From assembly GCF_011008565.1 (NCBI RefSeq), contig NZ_JAAIWK010000002.1, positions 1-64,000 of the forward strand: a DNA stretch of 64,000 nucleotides, read 5' to 3'. Below, in pieces: positions 50,017-58,845 of the stretch. Source of the stretch: Heyndrickxia ginsengihumi (lineage in GTDB: Bacteria > Bacillota > Bacilli > Bacillales > Bacillaceae_C). Below the pieces are notes generated by a model, which worked only from the letters and a program-made list of their open reading frames with translations, did no database searches and was not told where the DNA came from. The position numbers and the translations under genes were made by a program. The first letter of the stretch is position 1; each line of letters starts with the position of its first letter.

Positions 50017-51234
50017 TTGATCCAGTCAAAAATCAAAACTGCCTTGTTAGCATTAAGCGTATCAATAATGGCCATATCCATGATCGTATTACCTGAGCAA
50101 TCATTTAAAGCTTCAATTAGCGGGCTTAATATGTGGTGGGAAGTTGTTTTCCCATCATTATTTCCCTTTTTTGTCATATCCGAGCTACTGATAGGGTTCG
50201 GGGTTGTCCGTTTTTTAGGTGTTTTGCTTGAACCTTTGATGCGGCCATTATTTCGCGTTCCTGGTGTTGGTGGTTTTACTTGGGCAATGGGGCTGGCGTC
50301 CGGTAATCCAGCTGGAGCTAAGTTAACTGCACGGTTGCGCCAAGAAAAGCAAATTTCACAAATCGAAGCTGAAAGGCTTGTCGCCTTTACAAATTCGTCT
50401 AGTCCACTATTTCTTTTCGGTGCGGTTGCTGTTGGCTTTTTTCATAATCCTACACTAGGCTTTATTTTCGCTTTATCACATTATGCAGGAAATATTGTCG
50501 TTGGACTACTGATGAGATTCCACGGATCAAGCGCGGAAAAGAAAATAGCTAAGAGCAATAAGCAGTTTATTTTAAAAGAAGCATTAAAAGCTTTGCACGC
50601 CACGAGAATTCAAAACAACAAGCCAATCGGCAAGCTGCTTGGAGACGCTGTTATATCCAGTATCCAAACATTATTAATGATCGGCGGTTTCATCATTCTT
50701 TTTTCAGTTATGAACAAACTACTTTTTCTTTTACACATTACAACTTTTCTTGGCACCATTTTAAATAGCATTTTAAGCACCATTCATTACTCTGAAAATC
50801 TAAGTATACCAATTATATCTGGTTTTTTTGAAATGACATTAGGGAGTCAAATGATTAGCCAAGTTGAGCATACCCCTCTTTTACAGCAAGTAATTGTGAC
50901 AAGCTTTATTCTCGGCTTTGGTGGATTCAGTGTTCAAGCTCAAGTAGCAAGTATTTTAGCACAAACAGATATTCGCTTTAAACCATTTGTAATTGCGAGA
51001 ATTTTTCATGGGTTTATTTCTGCAATCATCACGTTACTTATTTGGAATCCTTTTTATAAACATTTTCTATCTTCAAAGGAAACTTATAAGATGGTTATTA
51101 ACATGGGAGAAATGAATAAGGATTGGTGGCAGCATATGTTTAATTGGCTAGAAATTTACGGCCCTCTTATTACGATTGCGGGAATCATTGTGTATATTCT
51201 TGTTTATGCAAAAAAAATGACCAAATTAAATTAA
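50017..51234 (+). CDS. ylbJ: Sporulation integral membrane protein YlbJ
   Basis: A 405-residue membrane protein with about eight to ten hydrophobic segments and nucleoside-recognition (Gate) domain motifs, GLASGNPAGAKLTARLR and FTNSSSPLFLFGAVAVG. In B. subtilis ylbJ is sigma-E-dependent and needed for heat-resistant spores. The TTG at 50017 has GGGGAGG eight bases upstream; earlier in-frame ATG at 49984 lies before that site. ylbK, its usual neighbour, is missing. Confidence 0.92.
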   Translation: MIQSKIKTALLALSVSIMAISMIVLPEQSFKASISGLNMWWEVVFPSLFPFFVISELLIGFGVVRFLGVLLEPLMRPLFRVPGVGGFTWAMGLASGNPAGAKLTARLRQEKQISQIEAERLVAFTNSSSPLFLFGAVAVGFFHNPTLGFIFALSHYAGNIVVGLLMRFHGSSAEKKIAKSNKQFILKEALKALHATRIQNNKPIGKLLGDAVISSIQTLLMIGGFIILFSVMNKLLFLLHITTFLGTILNSILSTIHYSENLSIPIISGFFEMTLGSQMISQVEHTPLLQQVIVTSFILGFGGFSVQAQVASILAQTDIRFKPFVIARIFHGFISAIITLLIWNPFYKHFLSSKETYKMVINMGEMNKDWWQHMFNWLEIYGPLITIAGIIVYILVYAKKMTKLN

Positions 51235-51274
51235 TGGAGCATTCAAACCCAAGGGCTGATGCTCCATTCTTTTT
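51234..51274 (+). terminator. Terminator of ylbJ
   Basis: GGAGCAT (51236-51242) and ATGCTCC (51259-51265) form a stem followed by ATTCTTTTT, directly after the stop. Confidence 0.8.
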
Positions 51275-51287
51275 ATATTAGCACTAA

Positions 51288-51382
51288 GAGTTCCTGTTTT
51301 AAGCGCAGAGTCGTAAAGGTTCAGCCTCCCCCGCGGAAAGCGAGCATTCTAAAGCGACAATCATCTACTCTCTTTTAATAAA
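51288..51382. repeat. Decayed intergenic repeat between ylbJ and coaD
   Basis: A G+C-rich patch with CAGCCTCCCCCGCGGAAAGCG, similar to the CCGCGGAAAGCGAAG core of family A and the GCTCCCCC of family B, ends near TAAAAGAGGCTTC. No ORF. It looks like a remnant of one of the repeat families. Confidence 0.4.
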
Positions 51383-51391
51383 AGAGGCTTC

Positions 51392-52445
<1,054 letters not shown>

Positions 52446-52535
52446 TCATTTCACCACATATCAACAATTTTTCTTTACTATCCTACCATAACTCATGTTT
52501 ATTAGAAAAGTTTTTCATTTAACCTTTTTACAGAA

Positions 52536-52563
52536 GTATAAATTAGCCTAAGTTGGTGATACT
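52536..52563 (+). promoter_or_regulatory. Dual sigma-F / sigma-G promoter of the csfG-like RNA
   Basis: GTATA (52536-52540) is followed after 14 bases by GGTGATACT (sigma-F -10 pattern GGNRANANT) and after 17 bases by GATACTG (sigma-G -10 pattern CATNNTA). The layout is the same as at the sigG promoter in this window. The start point would be near 52570. Confidence 0.7.
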
Positions 52564-52626
52564 GATTATAGCAACATCATTTGAAGGTGTTGTTGCCAAC
52601 CGCGGAGAAGACTTACGTTTCCCCAT
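52543..52626 (-). CDS. Possible 27-residue ORF antisense to the csfG-like RNA
   Basis: On the minus strand GGAGG stands eight bases before an ATG at 52626, which opens a frame starting MGKRKSSPRLATTPSNDVAI and ending at 52543 with TAA. The ribosome binding site is the complement of the CU-rich tract of the RNA, so it may be fortuitous. No similarity is recognised. Confidence 0.25.
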   Translation of the reverse strand: MGKRKSSPRLATTPSNDVAIISITNLG

Positions 52627-52715
52627 AAGTTCTTCCTCCGGTTTCTCCTCTCCCTTTCCCTTCTATCCTTACATAGGATATAGAAGGACCCTGCAGCATT
52701 ACTGCAGGGTTTTTT
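52570..52715 (+). ncRNA. csfG: CsfG-like sporulation small RNA
   Basis: A plus-strand unit of about 145 bases with its own promoter and terminator stem ACCCTGCAG/CTGCAGGGT (52688-52710) plus U-run, and no plus-strand ORF. It lies next to ylbH (rsmD) on the ylbG side, where B. subtilis has csfG, a forespore RNA made by sigma-F and sigma-G and conserved in spore formers. Internal hairpins are GCAACA-C...GTGTTGTTGC and a long imperfect AACCGCGGAGAAGACTTA/TAAGTTCTTCCTCCGGTT stem. Two CU-rich tracts (CTTCCTCC, CTCCTCTCCC) could pair with Shine-Dalgarno sequences of target mRNAs; that role is inference. Confidence 0.72.
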
Positions 52716-52795
52716 ATTGACCATAGATTCCAAAACAAACATCATATATAATATAGAGCGTTAGATTAGAATCCGTATTAAAGTGAGGGAATGTC

Positions 52796-53185
52796 ATGTT
52801 ACAGCAATTTATTGAGTTAGGGGAAGGGTACAGTGATTTATTTGAACTGATTGAGCTAGCCAAGTCAAATCAGCATAGACTGATACAAATGCTTGCACTT
52901 CATTCGGTTGTAAATGAAAAGCCTGTTACATCATTAGCAATTGTTCTGCAAGCGACAGATCCTGGTGAATTCCAGCCTATATATATTTGTCGAGAAGGAA
53001 TCCCTAATCCCCATGTCAATCCAAATAAAAGATATCAGCTTTTTGAACAGCTTGCAGCTGAATGTAACAAACACATTATTGAATTTGAAGTAAGATCCTC
53101 GCAAACTTTTGCAGAAAAAGCACTTTACTATCAATATTTAATTGGTATTTTACGCATGAATAACGTGATACCTCGATTAACATAA
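52796..53185 (+). CDS. Conserved-type Bacillaceae protein of unknown function
   Basis: A 129-residue soluble protein (starts MLQQFIELGEGYSDLFELIELA) with a mixed alpha/beta pattern and no membrane segment, no nucleotide loop and one Cys in a central WICREG-like position (YICREGIPNP). I do not recognise a characterised family; similar small Bacillus proteins have, as far as I recall, been auto-named methylthioribose kinase, but no kinase motif is visible. The ATG follows GAGGGAATG. It lies between the csfG-like RNA and ylbG. Confidence 0.75.
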   Translation: MLQQFIELGEGYSDLFELIELAKSNQHRLIQMLALHSVVNEKPVTSLAIVLQATDPGEFQPIYICREGIPNPHVNPNKRYQLFEQLAAECNKHIIEFEVRSSQTFAEKALYYQYLIGILRMNNVIPRLT

Positions 53186-53272
53186 AATATATCGAATCCG
53201 ATTCTTCATATACTGGTCAAATAAATTTTCATCATATTCAAAGCTCATGTTCTCAGGCTTTAGCAAATAAAG

Positions 53273-53336
53273 AAGCATCATTTTTACGAAAAAGGAGATA
53301 AATAACATTTCTCCTCATTTCATAGAAATGATGCTT
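53273..53336. repeat. Nested inverted repeat between converging genes
   Basis: AAGCATCATTT (53273-53283) and AAATGATGCTT (53326-53336) are perfect inverted repeats, enclosing a second hairpin AGGAGA...TCTCCT. The pair sits between the plus-strand gene ending at 53185 and ylbG on the minus strand. It could terminate both, though U-runs are short. Confidence 0.6.
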
Positions 53337-53379
53337 AAATAACGTGTCCATGCAATTGAACGATGGAATGACGGAATGA

Positions 53380-53655
53380 TTACAAGCCAATTTTATAATC
53401 ATATTCTTTTGCCTTATCTGGTTTTGCATTTTCATATTCCGTCTTTAAAAATGGTTTCCATGATACTTCCACTTTACGAACGAAAGAAAACTTACTAAGT
53501 TTTTCCTGTAAATAATCAATTTCTGTACGATCACAATATAATACTACGTATTTCATCCGTTTTGAAACATAATGAATATTACCAAATCTTTTAAGCAATT
53601 TGGCTTGTTTCAAATGATACAACCAAACAATAAGTCCTTGTCTATCAGATAACAT
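53380..53655 (-). CDS. ylbG: YlbG, DUF2129-family protein
   Basis: A 91-residue protein matching the YlbG/DUF2129 pattern (GLIVWLYHLKQAKLLKRFGNIHYVS, ending SFVRKVEVSWKPFLKTEYENA). Function unknown; it may be an RNA-binding-like fold. The ATG follows AAGGGG. Close to ylbF and rsmD as in B. subtilis. Confidence 0.9.
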   Translation of the reverse strand: MLSDRQGLIVWLYHLKQAKLLKRFGNIHYVSKRMKYVVLYCDRTEIDYLQEKLSKFSFVRKVEVSWKPFLKTEYENAKPDKAKEYDYKIGL

Positions 53656-53745
53656 CCATTTTTTCCCCTTAGATATGCTATTTTTTTGAGTTTAACATAT
53701 TAAGCTTAGCACAAGCAATAAAGAAAACCGTTAATGACCTTCTCA

Positions 53746-53790
53746 ATCAACGAAAGAACCTGAGCAACCATTGCACTCAGGTTCAAAAAG
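53746..53790 (-). terminator. Probable terminator of ylbF
   Basis: AACCTGAG (53757-53764) and CTCAGGTT (53776-53783) form the stem, followed on the minus strand by CTTTCGTTG. Moderate U content, so moderate confidence. Confidence 0.5.
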
Positions 53791-53823
53791 ATTTTCAAAA
53801 AAATCCCCATCAATATTTTATGA

Positions 53824-53950
53824 AGGCTGTTTCCGTAAACTTGTCGCTTTTCATTAAAAAAGAAGCAGGGTTTTCCGCTCCATTGGTTCGCAATCTGGAA
53901 GCCGCTTCAGAGTAGTCTCAGCCCTTTCTTCCAATCATGAATCATTAAAA
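53824..53950. repeat. Intergenic repeat family B, copy 2
   Basis: Begins AGGCTGTTTCCGTAAACTTG, TCGCTTTTCATTAAAAAAGAAG, continues with TTTTCCGCTCCA and ends in CTTCCAATCATGAATCAT, parallel to the copies at 47003 and 58680. It is somewhat shortened at the far end. Confidence 0.6.
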
Positions 53951-53994
53951 TGATTTAAGCTAACAATTTTACTAATGAGCCTTTATTAAACAGT

Positions 53995-54435
53995 TTATGC
54001 TGAACAACCACAGCTTCCTCCTGATCCACATCCACCCGAGCAAGATGAATCAAAGAAGGGATTGCCAGTAGGTACTTTAATTTGTTCTGAAACAGATTTT
54101 GCAATACGGAGACTGATTTGATCAAGCAAATCTTGTAAGGCATTTTCTGCTTGCCTAAAACGAGCAACATTTTCATCGAGATCCATTTCTCGCTTCGCAT
54201 CGCGCGTTTCTTTATTAATTCGTTTATAATCTGGATGGTATCGTCCAAAACGCTGTACATCCGCAAAAAGCTCTTTCATATGTGTAAAATGCTGAACTTT
54301 GCGCTGAGTTTCTGCATCCGTCTTTAATCGTTTATAACATTCTTTATATTGAGCTGCAATATCTGATTCAATTACCATTTTCGCCAAAATTTCAGCTTCA
54401 GCTAAAATTTCTACTCTTTCTATTGTTGCAAGCAA
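53995..54435 (-). CDS. ylbF: YlbF, RNase Y specificity factor (Y-complex)
   Basis: YlbF works with YmcA and YaaT to guide RNase Y in mRNA processing and influences sporulation, competence and biofilm. The 146 residues contain a helical YlbF/YmcA domain (CYKRLKTD, VQRFGRYHPDYKRI, LQDLLDQISLRIAKSVS) and the cysteine-rich tail CSGGCGSGGSCGC that ligates an iron-sulphur cluster in the complex. I take the TTG at 54435 (LLATIERVEI), six bases after GGAGGTG; the ATG at 54450 is part of that site. Confidence 0.93.
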   Translation of the reverse strand: MLATIERVEILAEAEILAKMVIESDIAAQYKECYKRLKTDAETQRKVQHFTHMKELFADVQRFGRYHPDYKRINKETRDAKREMDLDENVARFRQAENALQDLLDQISLRIAKSVSEQIKVPTGNPFFDSSCSGGCGSGGSCGCSA

Positions 54436-54505
54436 AATGCTCACCTCCATGATTCTATTTTATCATGTTTTTGATGAGCATGCGAATTCCTTAACATGAA
54501 TCTAT

Positions 54506-54892
54506 TTAAGAAACTGTTATATAAAATTGTCTATGCATTCCAAGTTGATGGCTGCTTTTTCTATCCAAAACATCTAACTTAACTAAATGAACTCCTCGCT
54601 GCATACCTTTCAACACAAATGCAGCTGTATTATAATCACCTTTCATTTGACCATCTACATATACCCTAATCTTTGCCCTTTTTACATGCGAGCTTTTGTC
54701 TGTAAATGTCACACTCGGAATAAAACATTCAATGAATAGCGTATCTTGTTTTACAAAATGGCGAACAACCATTTGACTTTCTTTCGGAGATGATGCATCA
54801 ACCTTCGTCGTATTTTGATAGTGATTAAAGTGTTTTAAGCCTACTAATAGCAGTAACAATACTAAACCGATCATCACAATTTTTTTCATCAT
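54506..54892 (-). CDS. Small membrane-anchored extracellular protein, unknown
   Basis: After MMKKIVMIGLVLLLLLVGL, a typical N-terminal membrane anchor, comes a beta-rich domain of about 100 residues with DTLFIECFIPSVTF and RAKIRVYVDGQMKGDYN, suggesting an Ig-like or surface domain. No lipobox or catalytic motif is visible. Start at the ATG 54892 (or 54889) after AAGGAG. I do not recognise it, and B. subtilis has no gene here between ylbF and ylbE. Confidence 0.7.
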   Translation of the reverse strand: MMKKIVMIGLVLLLLLVGLKHFNHYQNTTKVDASSPKESQMVVRHFVKQDTLFIECFIPSVTFTDKSSHVKRAKIRVYVDGQMKGDYNTAAFVLKGMQRGVHLVKLDVLDRKSSHQLGMHRQFYITVS

Positions 54893-54961
54893 ATCCACTC
54901 CTTGTCTTTTCTTTATTGTCACCAACAAGGAGCTTTTTACTCAAAAAATTTATAAAAATAC

Positions 54962-55198
54962 TTAACTTTGATACATGCCTTGAATCATATGCATCATCAT
55001 TGAAACCATTTGTAATCCGTTTGAAAATTTTTCAACACGTTGTGGAATGGTCTTTTCAAAAAAATGGAGTGAAGCAATTTGAAACTGTTCTATTTCTTCT
55101 GGATGACGTGTCAGCCTTCGGTACCAGATCGGTTGTTCCCTTAAAAACTCCTTCAACTCGCCTTGTTGATAAATGATCTTTAAGACATCCTCTCGCAT
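54962..55198 (-). CDS. ylbE: YlbE-like protein
   Basis: A 78-residue protein with REQPIWYRRLTRHP and TIPQRVEKFSNGLQMVSMM, the pattern of YlbE, a small protein of unknown role found beside ylbD. The ATG at 55198 (MREDVLK) follows GGGAGAAG; the upstream start at 55207 overlaps it. Confidence 0.85.
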   Translation of the reverse strand: MREDVLKIIYQQGELKEFLREQPIWYRRLTRHPEEIEQFQIASLHFFEKTIPQRVEKFSNGLQMVSMMMHMIQGMYQS

Positions 55199-55213
55199 CA
55201 CTATCACTTCTCC

Positions 55214-55630
55214 CTAGTCTTTTCTAAATGAAAATGGACTATTACGGACTGGTTGTTCTGGTTGTGCTTTTGGTTGTTCATTACTTTGGAATTGAGAAAA
55301 TACGCCTTGGACTGCACCGATAGCAGAGCTTAAATTTTGTAAATGATGTTGAACTTGGTTTGCATCCATTTTTTGAAAAAACTGACTCACTTGTGAAAAC
55401 CAATTTTCACTGGATTTTTCTGTACTTTTTTCAGTATCAGCTTCTTTTTCAATTTTGTTGCCCTCTTTATATCTTTCCCAATAAGGATCATCTTCTCCGA
55501 GTAAAAACCAATCCTCATAAAATTCCTGTAATGTTTTCTGTCCCTGGCGAACTTCTTGAATCAGTAAAGGATGTTCCTTCGTAAATACTTTAAATTTTTC
55601 AACAGAAGGATGCAGTTTTTTATTCGACAT
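55214..55630 (-). CDS. ylbD: YlbD-like putative spore coat protein
   Basis: A 138-residue protein with the YlbD motif FYEDWFLLGEDDPYWERYK in the first half, a charged linker, and SVSQFFQKMDANQVQHHLQNLSSAIGAVQGV in shorter form near the end (key words AIGAVQGVFSQFQ). YlbD is listed as a coat protein in B. subtilis; that role is inferred. Ends in a P/Q-rich tail. Follows AAAGGAAA. Confidence 0.85.
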   Translation of the reverse strand: MSNKKLHPSVEKFKVFTKEHPLLIQEVRQGQKTLQEFYEDWFLLGEDDPYWERYKEGNKIEKEADTEKSTEKSSENWFSQVSQFFQKMDANQVQHHLQNLSSAIGAVQGVFSQFQSNEQPKAQPEQPVRNSPFSFRKD

Positions 55631-55827
55631 TTTCCTTTCACCTCAGAGAACTAATAAACTTTGCCCATATTAAAATATGCTCAAACTAAAAAAAGGTGAA
55701 ATTGTTTTCATTTTCATACTATTTTGGTACTATATAAGTTATACGGGAATCGTTAAAAATGTTGTTAAGCCCCAAATTGATATCGTTTTCACATGGAATT
55801 AAAATCACTTTAATGAGGTTATTATTT

Positions 55828-56316
55828 ATGAATGAAAAAATCACACAATTACTTGATGAATGTTTAAAAAATGCTTCAAAAGAGGATTTATCTGTACTAT
55901 CTCAAGTATTAGAAGGAATTGTTAATAAACAAAAACACGAAAAAGATCAATCATCTTATATAAAAGATTTATTTCAAATGAAACATCATTTTCAAGATGA
56001 AGAAGTAGAAATAACTATGCCAATTACACCTATAACCTTTAATCATTTTTCGATTGTTCATGGCGGAATAACAGCAACACTCTTAGATACAGCCATGGGT
56101 GGATTAGCAAATATGGTACTCCCAAAAGGGCAAAAAGCCGTCACTTCTAATTTAAATATTCATTATATTGCACCTGGAGCTGGTAGCTTCATTAAAGCAA
56201 AAGTTAAAATCATTCATCGCGGTTCAAATACAATGGTTATGGAAGGGCTAGCTTATCGGGACGATGGTGTCCAAATCGCCCATTGTACAAGTTCATTCTT
56301 TATTATTAAACATTAA
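55828..56316 (+). CDS. PaaI-type hotdog thioesterase
   Basis: A 162-residue protein with the hotdog-fold thioesterase motif HFSIVHGGITATLLDTAMGG (histidine and glycine pair, aspartate on the long helix), SNLNIHYIAPG and GVQIAHCTSSF. The acyl-CoA substrate is unknown. I start at the ATG 55828, because the upstream reading has no ribosome binding site. It faces ylbD and is not part of the B. subtilis ylb order, where ylbA and ylbB would be near. Confidence 0.85.
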   Translation: MNEKITQLLDECLKNASKEDLSVLSQVLEGIVNKQKHEKDQSSYIKDLFQMKHHFQDEEVEITMPITPITFNHFSIVHGGITATLLDTAMGGLANMVLPKGQKAVTSNLNIHYIAPGAGSFIKAKVKIIHRGSNTMVMEGLAYRDDGVQIAHCTSSFFIIKH

Positions 56317-56352
56317 GAAAAAGACTTCTAATAAAATAGAAGTCTTTTCTTA
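56317..56352 (+). terminator. Bidirectional terminator, thioesterase and ylbC
   Basis: AAAAGACTTCTA and TAGAAGTCTTTT form a 12-pair stem between the convergent genes, with U-runs on both strands. Confidence 0.92.
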
Positions 56353-56360
56353 AGATCATG

Positions 56361-57407
56361 TTATCGTTGAGCAAAGTCTTGCGTGTAGTATTTATCATAT
56401 ACACCAACACCAAGACTAGTAAATTGACTATCCAGCATTGCTTTTCTATGCTCTTCTGAGTTTAACCAGCCTTCAACAGTAGCAGGACCATCAATATAAT
56501 TTGCTGCAATGTTTTCACCAGCAGATTGATAAACGATATTTGCTGTTTTTAAACGTTTAGATAAATTTCCATATCGAGGTGAAGTATGTGAAAAATAATT
56601 GTCCACTGCCATATCTTTACTATGATCATAAGCAAATGTAGACAACTCTTTATCCCAATGTAATTTTGGCGCTTTGTATCGTTGGCGAATAATATTGGTC
56701 ATATCAAATATTTGTTGCTCACTGCCTCTTTCTACTTCTTCACGTTTAGTACTGTCTATTGTTTCCTTCGCTAAATGTCCTTGATAGCTCATTGCATAAG
56801 GATGTTGCTGTACTAAAGTACGTTTATCCATAAATCTTACACTCGTTAAAGTTCCACTAAATTTATCGAGAGCAAGTTGTGCATAAATATCGCCAAGCTG
56901 AACTAACGGACTTATGTTTAAATCTTCCTCGGATAATTCAAAACGATATGTACCATCCTTCATTTTAACCGTTATATTCGTATTCATTGTAATGGTTTGA
57001 TAAATCGTTTCTACTTTTTCACCAATTTTAAATGGAGAGACAGAAAGACCGGATCCTAATGCATAGATTGTTACGACTTTCCCATTTTTAACTCCCGCCT
57101 GAAAATAGGTGGCATCTTTCTTCTTATAGATCCACCAATCATAGCCATATGCAGAAGCATCAATTCTCGATGGTTTTCCAAATTGTTTTGTTAATTCTTT
57201 CGTTGATTTCCCAATATAAGTTGAAATTCCACTTTTAGGTCGGCTATAAGTGTTTACTTTGTTTTTCTCATTTATTTTTGCTTGATCATCAATTTTAGGT
57301 GGATTAGAAGGTTCTTTTATACCATTATGATTTGGACGCAATTCAAAATAAAATCCCACTAAAAAAATGATAACAAGCATAATAACGATTCTTGTAAAAA
57401 TGCGCAG
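56361..57407 (-). CDS. ylbC: YlbC, membrane-anchored CAP-domain protein
   Basis: An N-terminal hydrophobic anchor is followed by a CAP-associated domain (about 60-190) and a C-terminal CAP/SCP domain with NIIRQRYKAPKLHWDKELS, HSKDMAVDNYFSHTSP and SAGENIA, the usual extracellular fold. The clear ATG at 57380 lacks a ribosome binding site; a CTG at 57407 lies seven bases after GAGGTG and adds RIFTRIVI, which supplies basic residues before the membrane segment. I therefore favour the CTG start. 348 residues. Confidence 0.85.
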   Translation of the reverse strand: MRIFTRIVIMLVIIFLVGFYFELRPNHNGIKEPSNPPKIDDQAKINEKNKVNTYSRPKSGISTYIGKSTKELTKQFGKPSRIDASAYGYDWWIYKKKDATYFQAGVKNGKVVTIYALGSGLSVSPFKIGEKVETIYQTITMNTNITVKMKDGTYRFELSEEDLNISPLVQLGDIYAQLALDKFSGTLTSVRFMDKRTLVQQHPYAMSYQGHLAKETIDSTKREEVERGSEQQIFDMTNIIRQRYKAPKLHWDKELSTFAYDHSKDMAVDNYFSHTSPRYGNLSKRLKTANIVYQSAGENIAANYIDGPATVEGWLNSEEHRKAMLDSQFTSLGVGVYDKYYTQDFAQR

Positions 57408-57550
57408 GTGAATTCACCTCTTTTAATATATTTCCCCATAACATCCTTTTATCTAATATTATTATATCATTTTATAATCATCTAAAAAAACAAACACCTT
57501 TTTCTATAAAAGTTTATCGTCATGTTTACTATTATATGCCATAGACTTAT

Positions 57551-57594
57551 AAAAAAAGCAACTGCTCTCTTTGAAGAAAGAAGTTGCATCAAAT
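57551..57594 (-). terminator. Terminator of ctaB
   Basis: GCAACT and AGTTGC with an inner TCTTTCTTCAAAGAGA arm form a stem followed by UUUUUUU on the minus strand, 40 bases after the ctaB stop. Confidence 0.85.
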
Positions 57595-57634
57595 TTATAA
57601 ATATAATATTTAGTACTAATGAAAGCTCGATTCA

Positions 57635-58549
57635 TTAAAAAAGCGTCAAAATAACCATCGCAACAAATAAGATCGTTAAATAATTCAATGAATAAATAAA
57701 CATATACTTAGCCCATTTTAAATCATCTTTCATTTTAAAACCTGCAATGCTCAATACTAACCAGCCAATATTAAAAATTGTTGCTAGCATAACAAACGGA
57801 ATGCCTATCGCTTTTAAGAAAAAAGGAATTGGTAATAAGCATATAACCCAAATTAACATATGCCATTTTGTCACTTGAAAACCGCGAATAACAGGTAACA
57901 TTGGGATATTAGCTTCACGATACTCTTCGCATTTTTTCATCGCAATTGCATAAAAATGTGGCGGCTGCCAAATAAACATTAAAAGGAAGAGCATCCATGG
58001 AATAATACCTAAGTTCGGATCAACCGCAGCCCAACCAATTAGTGGCGGCACAGCCCCTGCAAAACTTCCTACTACAGTGTTGCTGACATAATTACGTTTT
58101 GTCCACATTGTATAAAGTACAACATAACTAAAAACACCAAACGCTCCTATGATTCCCGCAGTGACAGAAGTCATAAATAAAAGCACTGTACCGATTACTA
58201 CAAAACTAATCCCGATCGTTAATACTTTGGCACCTGAAATTCTCCCCGTAACAGTAGGTCTAAAGTTTTTACTTTTCATTATTTGATCAATATCACGATC
58301 ATAATAGTTATTTAAACTGCATGAGCCAGCTACAATTAAAGCAGTTCCTATTAATGTTAAAAAGATTGTATCTAATGATTGTAAAAAATGTTGATGGTTA
58401 AATTCTAATGCTAACCACATTCCCGTAAAGGCTGTGATCAAGTTTGAATTTACAATCCCCATCTTAATAAGTGCAAAAAAATCTTTTACAGCAGACGTTT
58501 CAACTGCTTCTGCACCATTTACATTTATCGTTACTCGACTATCAGACAC
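57635..58549 (-). CDS. ctaB: Protoheme IX farnesyltransferase (heme O synthase)
   Basis: CtaB attaches a farnesyl group to heme B, making heme O for heme A-type oxidases. About nine membrane segments are present, with the prenyltransferase motifs NNYYDRDID and YREANIPMLPV. The usual RT after DRDIDxxM reads SK here. GTG at 58549 follows GGGGAGGGG and gives 304 residues, the normal length; the ATG at 58576 lies before that site. Divergent from ctaA. ctaCDEFG, which follow ctaB in B. subtilis, are absent. Confidence 0.94.
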   Translation of the reverse strand: MSDSRVTINVNGAEAVETSAVKDFFALIKMGIVNSNLITAFTGMWLALEFNHQHFLQSLDTIFLTLIGTALIVAGSCSLNNYYDRDIDQIMKSKNFRPTVTGRISGAKVLTIGISFVVIGTVLLFMTSVTAGIIGAFGVFSYVVLYTMWTKRNYVSNTVVGSFAGAVPPLIGWAAVDPNLGIIPWMLFLLMFIWQPPHFYAIAMKKCEEYREANIPMLPVIRGFQVTKWHMLIWVICLLPIPFFLKAIGIPFVMLATIFNIGWLVLSIAGFKMKDDLKWAKYMFIYSLNYLTILFVAMVILTLF

Positions 58550-58679
58550 GATAGCCCCTCCCCTCTTAGTCTTCACTTGTTAAAATCTGTTGCTTTTTCG
58601 CATATGGCAAAACCTTCTAAAGTATTGTCCCTTCCCTGTATAGATATTAAAGAAACATTATGATTTGGTTAACATGTTT

Positions 58680-58845
58680 GGCTGTTTTCGCAAACTTTGT
58701 TGCTTGTTCATCATAAAGAAGCGTTCATTTCCGCTCCAAAGGCTGGCTCCCCCGAAGGAGTCTCATCCACTGCGCAATCAGCTGCTCCATGAAAAGGCTA
58801 AGTAATAAACCTCGATTTAAAACAACGATCCTTTAGAAAAAAGCC
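58680..58845. repeat. Intergenic repeat family B, copy 3
   Basis: Begins GGCTGTTTTCGCAAACTTTG and ends ATCCTTTAGAAAAAAGCC, with TTTCCGCTCCAAAGGCTGGC inside. It matches the 47003-47200 copy at both ends and lies in the 700-base ctaB-ctaA divergent gap. Confidence 0.7.
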
